Source of the DNA: a virus
IMG/VR virus record: IMGVR_UViG_3300042922_000643
Coordinates: 186,001-250,000 of that record
Strand: one strand, 5' to 3'
Length of the DNA: 64,000 bases
Under the pieces are notes generated by a model. It made no database searches and was not told where the DNA came from. It saw nothing but the letters and a program-made list of their open reading frames with translations. Both the position numbers and the translations under genes were made by a program. Of the stretch, positions 53,529-59,770 are shown piece after piece (positions within the stretch are counted from its first letter, which is position 1; each line of letters starts with the position of its first letter).

Positions 53529-54368
53529 ATAATCATCTTCCTCTTTTACGTAACCTGAGCTAGCACTTTGATGCTGCTCAGCTTGAAGGATATAACGTTT
53601 ATACAGTGTTTTCGCTATAGACCGTTGACGCCTTAGCTGCTGAGGTTATATGCGATGTACGGCACTCGAAGACCTTGCATCCTTCAAGCTGAGCGAAGAA
53701 GATTATACGACGTGCTGAAGAGTAGCCATATCCGACGCCTGAGCGAACAGGGGCTAGGCTTTGAAATCCCCTGACTCCTAAGACATTAGCGTCCGAATTC
53801 TTCTCCCCAGCTTGAAGAGTATAAGTGGTAGTAGGCCTGGAAGCAGCCATCTTAAGAGTGGGACAGCGGCTATAACTTGCTCCGTGACACTGGGCTAACT
53901 CGGGTAGCGGATAAAAGCATTTTATAGAGAGGAAATAAGGAGGCACCCCGTAACTGGTAAGGCCGACCTTTCCCTTTAGCGTAATAGCACACCATTTATA
54001 CTTTTCAAGCTGTTTGGGGAACAGCAATCGTCTATTTCCAGAAAATCAGCCTCTATCATGAGGGAGGAGAGAAATCTCCTCCACAGCTTGAAGCTCCCAA
54101 GTTAAATAAAATAGTCGTTCAAATCGACGGCGTGGGTTATCCTCGCCAGCCATTGGAGGCACTTGGGAGTTACAAGCTGTGGGAACACAGCAGCAGGAAG
54201 ATGTGAGCAACAGGGTTCTAGCCAGCTGACCTGGTTAGACGCGTATCGGCGGTGGTTATCCAGCGTGCGAGACACAACCAAACCAACTTGACATTGGTGT
54301 TACCTTAGGCAGGTACAAGAACCAACGTATAAGCGAATAACGGTTGACACCTTACGATAGTCACATCT
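53529..54368 (+). ncRNA. giant multi-hairpin non-coding RNA candidate, about 840 nt
   Basis: No credible ORF. Long helices in order: ATAATCATCTTC (53529) with GAAGAAGATTAT (53695); GCTCAGCTTGAAGGAT (53576-53591) with its perfect complement (53679-53694). Then CAGCTTGAAGAGTATAA (53808) with TTATACTTTTCAAGCTG (53996-54012), and CCACAGCTTGAAGCTCCC (54081) with GGGAGTTACAAGCTGTGG (54165-54182). Finally AGATGTGA (54199) with TCACATCT (54361). Three helices share the word CAGCTTGAA. Size, ornateness and proximity to tRNA-like genes recall the GOLLD/ROOL classes of large phage RNAs; no sequence identity is claimed. Confidence 0.65.
53695..53803 (+). ncRNA. UUAUACG-CGAA hairpin RNA, copy 2 (inside the giant RNA)
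   Basis: GAAGAA (53695-53700) pairs with TTCTTC (53798-53803). The junction is TTATACG (53703-53709) and CCGAAT (53793-53798). The 5' arm is the same segment that can pair upstream with ATCATCTTC, giving two exclusive folds. Confidence 0.5.
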
Positions 54369-54443
54369 AACATACTCCTTTGGATATTTCCTTTCGGAAA
54401 TTCGGAAAAGTCTCTGCTTCCTGCTTTATTTTAATATTCTCTA

Positions 54444-54469
54444 GGGGGACACATGGTGTGTCCTCTTTT
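54444..54469 (+). terminator. Rho-independent terminator
   Basis: GGGGACAC-ATG-GTGTGTCC followed by TCTTTT, 75 nt after the last helix of the giant RNA. Confidence 0.8.
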
Positions 54470-54494
54470 CCATTTCTATAAGGCGGTGATATTT

Positions 54495-54890
54495 ATGAAT
54501 TACCTTGATCCACGAGAAGGAAAAGAAATCACAGGTAGTACGGGGGAAATCCGCGTCAGACTCGTTGGTGGATCATTTCATGAATCTGCCTTTGCTACTG
54601 TTAAAGAGGGGGACGAAGTTACCCTTCAAAAAGAACCCAAAAATAAATATGACAGATATGCTATTGTAGTGCTCTCTGAAAATAACCGTGTTTTGGGTTA
54701 TATTGCCAATAGAGTAGAAACTATTGGGAGAAACAAAGCAACAAATTCCGCAGCGGATGTATATAGACATATCAACGATAGAACATCAGCTATCATAATT
54801 GATAAGAGTCCAAGCTCTGCCGTACTTTTGATTAATGCTTCGAATGAAGTTTTTTTAAATAGATTAAAGGAGGAGAAGTTCGATGATTAA
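54495..54890 (+). CDS. stand-alone HIRAN domain protein, 131 aa
   Basis: Start at ATG 54495 behind AAGGCGGTG; the frame upstream lies in the terminator. Residues 18-75 match the HIRAN domain: VRLVGGSFHESAFATVKEGD, VTLQKEPKNKYDRYAIVVLS, NRVLGYIAN. HIRAN domains recognise 3' ends of single-stranded DNA in HLTF/Rad5-like remodelers and also occur alone in bacteria and phages. Likely role: sensing stalled forks or processed DNA ends. Overlaps the next gene by 8 nt. Confidence 0.86.
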   Translation: MNYLDPREGKEITGSTGEIRVRLVGGSFHESAFATVKEGDEVTLQKEPKNKYDRYAIVVLSENNRVLGYIANRVETIGRNKATNSAADVYRHINDRTSAIIIDKSPSSAVLLINASNEVFLNRLKEEKFDD

Positions 54891-55176
54891 TTCTAGATCA
54901 TCTTCTTTAGTAGAATTAATAGAGATGTCTCTCTTAGCTAATCACGAAATTCTAGTTCTTTTATCTCGTAACTCTGGTTTTAGTTCACAAGCTGGAGAAA
55001 AAGAAGTAGGTCGTATTTTAAAATCTATTGGTTATATGAACGAACCTTGGTTTAAAGTTGAATGGAGCATCAGAAGAACTACCAACAATTATCCATTAGA
55101 GGATCTTATCATTATTTCTTCAACGGACTTTAATAATGAAAATCTTTCTAAGATTTATCTTAGAGATATGGATTAG
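54883..55176 (+). CDS. signature-tail paralogue (VLLSRxS subgroup), 97 aa
   Basis: ATG 54883 behind AAAGGAGGAG. HEILVLLSRNSGFSSQAGEK, VGRILKSI, WFKVEWSI, YPLEDLIIIS, then FNNENLSKIYLRDMD. Closely related to the next product. Confidence 0.8.
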   Translation: MINSRSSSLVELIEMSLLANHEILVLLSRNSGFSSQAGEKEVGRILKSIGYMNEPWFKVEWSIRRTTNNYPLEDLIIISSTDFNNENLSKIYLRDMD

Positions 55177-55190
55177 GAGGTTCGTTCTAT

Positions 55191-55472
55191 ATGATTACAG
55201 AAGAAATTATTTTAAGCCATATTCGTCATGGAAAAGTGATAGAAGTTTTGCTATCTCGATATTCTGAATACGCTGAACAAGCAAAAGAAGATGAAATCGG
55301 AAAAATTACTGGCAAACTGGATGATGATGGTGATCTTGAAGGTATATGGTTTCAAGTCGAATGGGATTCAGGCGATGTGAATTATTATCATTTATCAGAT
55401 CTGATTTTCATTAATTTTTCTACGGATAATTACAGTATGCTTTCTCTTCTCCAAGATATCGACGACGTATAA
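55191..55472 (+). CDS. signature-tail paralogue (VLLSRxS subgroup), 93 aa
   Basis: ATG 55191 behind TAGGAGGTTCG. GKVIEVLLSRYSEYAEQAKE, IGKITGKLDDDG, WFQVEWDSGD, YHLSDLIFIN, TDNYSMLSLLQDIDDV. Its stop codon is inside the closing helix of the next RNA element. Confidence 0.8.
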   Translation: MITEEIILSHIRHGKVIEVLLSRYSEYAEQAKEDEIGKITGKLDDDGDLEGIWFQVEWDSGDVNYYHLSDLIFINFSTDNYSMLSLLQDIDDV

Positions 55473-55612
55473 AGTAAAGTCACAATAGGATTTATACGCT
55501 TCGATATAGTCAAGACCCGTAGTCTATTACTGGGTTGAAGCCACGTAACCTTCCATCGGAAACGTGGCTGTCTATAAATCTGCCGAAGATCCTATTGTGA
55601 CTTTACTTTATA
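55468..55612 (+). ncRNA. UUAUACG-CGAA hairpin RNA, copy 3
   Basis: A perfect 24-bp helix: 55468-55491 (TATAAAGTAAAGTCACAATA and on) with 55589-55612. It opens into TTATACG (55492-55498) and CCGAAG (55583-55588). Inner hairpins are ACCC...GGGT and GCCACG/CGTGGC. It ends 17 nt before the RNA-repair gene start, so it may control it or be processed by RNase III. Confidence 0.75.
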
Positions 55613-55629
55613 ATAAGGTGGGAACATTT

Positions 55630-57789
55630 ATGAGAACGTTAGTCCTTACTCGTGGTATAATGGCTTCTTCAAAATCAACATGGATTGCTGAAAATGGTCT
55701 TGCACCTTTTACTTTATCTAGTGATAACTTGCGTCTACTCCATTCTGCTCCACAGCTTCAAGAAGATGGCAAGCAGGTAATAGCGGGATCGCAAGAAGGT
55801 AAGATCTGGAAACTTTTATTTGAAGTTTTGGAGCGACGTATGCAAAACGGCGATTTTACCGTCATTGATGCAACACATATTACTTCGAGTTCCATTTCTG
55901 AGTATCGTGAACTGGCTAATAAATATCGTTATCGCGTGTTTGTAGTGGATTTTACTAATGTTCCTTTGGAAATAGCTTTAGAGCGGAATAAAAATCGTGA
56001 AGAATATAAGTATGTTCCAGAACATAAGATTGAAATAGCTTATGCTAAGCTTTCAGAAAATCATGTGCCTTCTTATGCGAAAGTTATTAAACCAGAAGAA
56101 TTCTGGGATCATGTTTCATATACAAAAATTGATTACAGCTCTTATCGCAAAATTCATCATATCGGGGATGTTCATGGATGCTACAGTGCATTAATGACTT
56201 ACCTTTCAGGCGAAATGAAGGAAGACGAGTTGTATATTTTTGTTGGTGATTATCTAGACCGCGGCATTCAGAACCGCGAAGTTTTAGAATTCCTCATTCA
56301 GATTAAAGACCTTCCAAATGTTATTCTTCTTGAAGGTAATCATGAAACTCATCTTCGCAAATGGTCAATGGATGAAACCGTTAAAAGTTTAGCATTCAAC
56401 CACTATACCGAAAAAGAGATTCATGATGTTAATAAGTCCGCTGTTCGTGAACTGTGCAGAAAGTTCAGACAGGTTTGTTATTATGAATATTACGGCAAAA
56501 CAGTGCTCGTCACTCATGGAGGCTTATCCTGCATTCCAAACGAACTTGCTTTGATCTCGACTTCTCAATTTATTAAAGGAGTAGGAAATTATGAAGTTGA
56601 TATTGATGCTATTTTCTCGGCTTCTGAACAAGATGGAACGTACCAGGTCCATGGTCATCGCAACATCTTCAGACTGCCTATGCAAGCCGCTGAGCGTTCT
56701 TTTAACCTGGAGGGTAGAGTTGAATCAGGAGGAGACTTAAGGGCTCTTACACTAACTCCTGAGGGGTTTCAAGAGCATTGTATCCAGAATCATGTTTTTA
56801 CAACAGAACATTCTCCAATGCCTCCCGTTGTAGGTTCCAAAACAACTACAGACAATTTCATTGAATACCTTCAGTCACACAAAATGGTTAAAGAAACACA
56901 GATAACTGATCATATTTCATCTTTTAACTTTACACGTAAAGCATTCAATAATGGCGTTTGGGATACGCTTAACATCAAGGCTCGCGGCCTTTTTGTGAAT
57001 AAGCATACTCGAAAGATCGTTAGCCGATCTTATGATAAGTTTTTTAATATTGACGAAGTTCCAGCTACAAAGATGGGAACATTAGCCAATACCCTGGAAT
57101 TTCCTGTGATTTTGTCAGAAAAACCGAATGGATACCTAGGTATTATCGGGTATGATGAGGAGACAGATGAACTGATCTACTCTTCCAAGTCTGAAACTCG
57201 TGGTACTTATGCGGTATCATTCAGAAAACTTTTCGAAGAAAAAGTTCCTGTTGAAATACGTGCTTGGCTTAAAGGATATCTTTACGGAAATGACGTGTCG
57301 ATAACTTTTGAGGTTATTCTTCCACAAGAAGATCCACACATCATAGAATATAAAGAGAATACTTTGATCTTACTCGATATTATCCAGCGAAATGTTCAGT
57401 TCCAAAAGAGATCTTATTCCGAGGTTGTTGAGCTCGCAATGAATCTTCTTCTTCCATATCGTAAAATCAAATATGTCTTCCATAACTGGTTAAGTTTCTA
57501 TCACTGGTATCAAAACGCATCTCAAGATTATTCTGTTAAAGAAGAAGGGTATGTCCTTGAAGATAATTCAGGTTTTATGACAAAGATAAAATTACCGTAC
57601 TATCTTTTCTGGAAGCAAATGCGTACAGCAAAATTCCAGGTGAAGATGGAGGGCTATATGCTTCCTCAGTGGTTGCCGCCAATTCCTGACGATCTTAAAA
57701 ATTTCGTTGGGTGGGCTAAACAGCAAGATCAGGAGTATTTGAAACGCGTGGATGTTATCCAGTTGCGTACAGATTACGAGGGCTCTTAA
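55630..57789 (+). CDS. trifunctional RNA repair enzyme: 5' kinase, phosphatase and RNA ligase, 719 aa
   Basis: Start at ATG 55630 (AATAAGGTGGG upstream); a longer frame runs through the RNA hairpin. Residues 1-165 are a P-loop polynucleotide kinase, with an unusual loop RGIMASSKSTW in place of G-x-x-G-x-G-K-S/T. Residues 175-390 are a calcineurin-type phosphatase: HHIGDVHGCY, FVGDYLDRG, LLEGNHETH, VTHGGLSC, VHGHRN. Residues 440-719 are an ATP-dependent RNA ligase: FNxxARGLF-like start (IKARGLFVNKHTRKIV), KFFN, nucleotidyl Lys498 in VILSEKPNGYLG. The order matches bacterial Pnkp, the ligase part is T4 Rnl1/tRNA-ligase-like. Heals and seals broken RNA, e.g. tRNAs cut by host anticodon nucleases. 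Confidence 0.9.
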   Translation: MRTLVLTRGIMASSKSTWIAENGLAPFTLSSDNLRLLHSAPQLQEDGKQVIAGSQEGKIWKLLFEVLERRMQNGDFTVIDATHITSSSISEYRELANKYRYRVFVVDFTNVPLEIALERNKNREEYKYVPEHKIEIAYAKLSENHVPSYAKVIKPEEFWDHVSYTKIDYSSYRKIHHIGDVHGCYSALMTYLSGEMKEDELYIFVGDYLDRGIQNREVLEFLIQIKDLPNVILLEGNHETHLRKWSMDETVKSLAFNHYTEKEIHDVNKSAVRELCRKFRQVCYYEYYGKTVLVTHGGLSCIPNELALISTSQFIKGVGNYEVDIDAIFSASEQDGTYQVHGHRNIFRLPMQAAERSFNLEGRVESGGDLRALTLTPEGFQEHCIQNHVFTTEHSPMPPVVGSKTTTDNFIEYLQSHKMVKETQITDHISSFNFTRKAFNNGVWDTLNIKARGLFVNKHTRKIVSRSYDKFFNIDEVPATKMGTLANTLEFPVILSEKPNGYLGIIGYDEETDELIYSSKSETRGTYAVSFRKLFEEKVPVEIRAWLKGYLYGNDVSITFEVILPQEDPHIIEYKENTLILLDIIQRNVQFQKRSYSEVVELAMNLLLPYRKIKYVFHNWLSFYHWYQNASQDYSVKEEGYVLEDNSGFMTKIKLPYYLFWKQMRTAKFQVKMEGYMLPQWLPPIPDDLKNFVGWAKQQDQEYLKRVDVIQLRTDYEGS

Positions 57790-57802
57790 GAGCCCTTTCT
57801 CT
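57780..57802 (+). terminator. terminator overlapping the stop codon
   Basis: GGGCTC-TTAA-GAGCCC then TTTCTCTT. The TAA stop is in the loop. Confidence 0.75.
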
Positions 57803-57816
57803 TAGGAGGTGAGACC

Positions 57817-58236
57817 ATGTCATATCATTACTATACAACCTCAACAACTTCGACAACTTATAGTGGTTATTACAATACAAGTCAAAGAAAGAAAGCTGCT
57901 AAAAAACACAGACCCTTATCAGAAGAGTCAGAATTACTATCCATCATGATATCCGACAAATTAAAAAGGAATAAGGAAGTATTCATAAGCCTTAAAATGG
58001 ATACCCGTATTTTAAGGGATTTGAATAGGGTCTCTGGGGGTACGATAAATCAGACAACTGTTTTAAAAGTACTCGGTGTTTACGTGAGTTCCTTTGGAAA
58101 TCATAGCGTTATTACTCAGCATCCTGACATTTTAGCAGGAAGAGATATTAAAATATCTTTTTGTGATTTGGAACCAAAATTTGTAAATGAATTCGATACG
58201 GAAGATATGTTAATCATACTTCCTGATTTTGAATGA
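57817..58236 (+). CDS. signature-tail protein with Tyr/Ser/Thr-rich N-terminus, 139 aa
   Basis: ATG 57817 behind TTAGGAGGTGAG. Residues 1-25 are low-complexity (YYTTSTTSTTYSGYYNTSQR), then a basic stretch, a helical/beta middle, and the tail FDTEDMLIILPDFE. Function unknown. Confidence 0.76.
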   Translation: MSYHYYTTSTTSTTYSGYYNTSQRKKAAKKHRPLSEESELLSIMISDKLKRNKEVFISLKMDTRILRDLNRVSGGTINQTTVLKVLGVYVSSFGNHSVITQHPDILAGRDIKISFCDLEPKFVNEFDTEDMLIILPDFE

Positions 58237-58241
58237 AGAAT

Positions 58242-58362
58242 CGCCTAATCAAAAGAGCATACTTATTATACGAACTGATTTGCCTGCCCTCGATGGAGGG
58301 TCGCTGACAGTAAGTCGTTGTGCTTACCTGTTCCGAAGTAAGTATGTTCCTTTGATTAGGCG
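58242..58362 (+). ncRNA. UUAUACG-CGAA hairpin RNA, copy 4
   Basis: CGCCTAATCAAAAGAGCATA (from 58242) through 58265 pairs with 58339-58362, a near-perfect 24-nt helix. Junction: TTATACG (58266-58272) and CCGAAG (58333-58338). Inner hairpins CCCTCGATGGAGGG and GTAAG/CTTAC. Confidence 0.72.
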
Positions 58363-58376
58363 CATATGAGACATCT

Positions 58377-58700
58377 TTACTCATGCTGTTAAGAGATGGC
58401 AGCCTTCTCGTAGGTCTATCCTCCGAGGAGTACGAATCGGCTTCGTATCGCGTGTTATGTGAACAAGTCGGCTGGCGTGGTGTGCTGGCTTAATTGAATA
58501 CCCCAAGTTGCCACATGCGTAAAGAAAGATCTGAGAACCTAATCACGGTGAGGTTATAAGGACCTAGAGCCATACTTGAGCTAATCCCAGGGAACGTAAT
58601 TCGAGACGGAAGTATGGAGAGAGCGATCTCCAGAACCCAAGATCGTAAATCGTAGACGGACGAGGCCATGTCATTACTCAATGTGGTCCTGAATCCTTGC
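58377..58700 (+). ncRNA. structured non-coding region before the tRNA-like genes
   Basis: Gene-free. Hairpins include CATCT/AGATG (58382-58410), ACGAA-TCGGC-TTCGT, AACCT/AGGTT, CCATACTT/AAGTATGG (about 58569-58617) and GGAC/GTCC near 58660-58690. It looks like one folded transcript with the following tRNA-like genes. No family recognised. Confidence 0.45.
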
Positions 58701-58721
58701 CAAAAAACTTTTTCGCTGATG

Positions 58722-58795
58722 ACAAGATTAACTCAGTTGGTAGAGTAGCCGCCATTATTGGAGGTCAGTCGCAGGTTCAAGTCCTGCATCTTGAA
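58722..58795 (+). tRNA. tRNA-like gene 1, isotype uncertain
   Basis: Acceptor ACAAGAT/ATCTTGA (6 of 7 pairs), D arm ACTC-AGTTGGTA-GAGT and T arm GCAGG-TTCAAGT-CCTGC are canonical. The anticodon arm is odd: CCGCC/GGAGG with one mismatch leaves a 6-nt loop ATTATT, or an 8-nt loop if the top pair is open. No clear anticodon can be read. CCA is not encoded. Confidence 0.55.
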
Positions 58796-58821
58796 AGTGG
58801 CGAAACATAAGTCAGTATTCC

Positions 58822-58893
58822 GCAGGTATAGCTCAGAGGTAGAGCGGGGCCAGGTTGCTGGTCATGTCGCGGGTTCGATCCCCGTTATCCGTG
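58822..58893 (+). tRNA. tRNA-like gene 2, isotype uncertain
   Basis: Acceptor GCAGGTA/TATCCGT (one mismatch), D arm GCTC-AGAGGTA-GAGC, T arm GCGGG-TTCGATC-CCCGT. The anticodon stem GGCCA/TGGTC leaves a 6-nt loop GGTTGC, the same irregularity as its neighbour. CCA not encoded. Confidence 0.55.
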
Positions 58894-58947
58894 GAATGCT
58901 GATGCTTTTAAAAAATTTACAGCAAGAGGTATTTTCTTCTTGTTTTC

Positions 58948-58977
58948 TTGCCAATTATTGTTTATATTATCTATAGT
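58948..58977 (+). promoter_or_regulatory. sigma-A-like promoter with overlapping dyad
   Basis: TTGCCA, 18-nt spacer, TATAGT. TATTATCT and AGATAATA form an inverted repeat around the -10 box, a possible operator. It lies upstream of the gene at 59030. Confidence 0.5.
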
Positions 58978-59029
58978 GAAAATGTAGATAATATCTGGGC
59001 AGGAAAGTAAACCAAGGAGCTGACACATT

Positions 59030-59449
59030 ATGATTAAGAGATTGCGACCTTTTGTAACTTCTTTCAGCGAAGCCATCATGTCCCAGCACACACATGGGGA
59101 AGAGGTATGCGTTGGTGGAGAAGTTAAACATGTGCTCGACGGCTCCCTATTCCTGAGTGAAAAGGATATGGAAGACACAAATAAGGACCCAGGCGTTTAC
59201 TTGAAACTAGACGACGGGGTTGGCTTTAATTATATCGTAGCACCTAAAATCGTTTGCGAACGGTTTGAAAAGGAACATGGTCCCTTACAAGGAGCTGTTG
59301 TCCTTGCCGTTGGCAAAATAATGGAGCTCGACATGAGGCAGGAGAAAAAAAGAAATGTTACGTTTACGGACCATCCAGAAAAGACCAAGCGCGTGGCTGC
59401 GTACTATCTCGGCCTTGTCCCTGAGCTTAATGAAGAAACTGGTGATTAA
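59030..59449 (+). CDS. OB-fold-like protein next to the replicase, 139 aa
   Basis: ATG 59030 behind AAGGAGCTG. Core VCVGGEVKHVLDGSLFLSEK, GVYLKLDDGVGFNYIVAP, GAVVLAVGKIMELD has the beta pattern of an OB fold. The position just upstream of DNA polymerase III alpha suggests a replication accessory such as a single-strand-binding or RNA-binding factor. Assignment is by pattern only. Confidence 0.68.
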   Translation: MIKRLRPFVTSFSEAIMSQHTHGEEVCVGGEVKHVLDGSLFLSEKDMEDTNKDPGVYLKLDDGVGFNYIVAPKIVCERFEKEHGPLQGAVVLAVGKIMELDMRQEKKRNVTFTDHPEKTKRVAAYYLGLVPELNEETGD

Positions 59450-59481
59450 GGAGGGGTATTCCTCTCCTTGATTATTGGTTG

Positions 59482-59595
59482 TATAGATATTAAAAGAAGC
59501 TTTGATTTATACGCGAATGACTGCTGATGCCTCCCGATGCGAGGTTTGAGACGTCGATAATTTGCCGAAGATCAAGGCTTCTTTTAGTATCTATA
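59482..59595 (+). ncRNA. UUAUACG-CGAA hairpin RNA, copy 5
   Basis: A 25-nt arm (59482-59506, starting TATAGATATTAAAAGAAGCT) pairs with 59571-59595. Junction TTATACG (59507-59513) and CCGAAG (59565-59570), inner hairpin CCTC/GAGG. Confidence 0.75.
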
Positions 59596-59609
59596 TCCAT
59601 GTTGTTTCC

Positions 59610-59717
59610 TTGAAGGAAAAGAGAAGCTATACGTAGGCCGTATACTAGAGGCAATTCGTCCACCGTTGGTAGCGGGAGTATATATCTTTATCTGCCGAAA
59701 CTTTTCTTTTCCTTCAA
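59610..59717 (+). ncRNA. UUAUACG-CGAA hairpin RNA, copy 6 (CUAUACG variant)
   Basis: TTGAAGGAAAAGAGAAG (59610-59626) pairs with CTTTTCTTTTCCTTCAA (59701-59717). Junction CTATACG (59627-59633) and CCGAAA (59695-59700). It lies directly in tandem with copy 5 and just upstream of the replicase gene. Confidence 0.72.
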
Positions 59718-59770
59718 CAAAATAATATGATATCATGAGCTTATCTAGGGAAAAGGAAGTGATAGTTTAC

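Noticed and set aside
55564-55629. Extended N-terminus for the RNA repair enzyme
   Set aside because: Those codons lie in the 3' half of a perfect RNA hairpin; the kinase fold starts right after ATG 55630.
58377-58700. Additional tRNA genes
   Set aside because: Several hairpins but no D-arm plus T-arm pair at tRNA spacing.
59482-59595. Hammerhead ribozyme (CTGATG is present in copy 5)
   Set aside because: The matching GAAA and cleavage-site elements are missing and CTGATG is not conserved in the other copies.
51625-59717. CRISPR array or retron as explanation of the repeated inverted repeats
   Set aside because: No regular repeat-spacer spacing, helices differ in sequence between copies, no cas or reverse transcriptase gene nearby.
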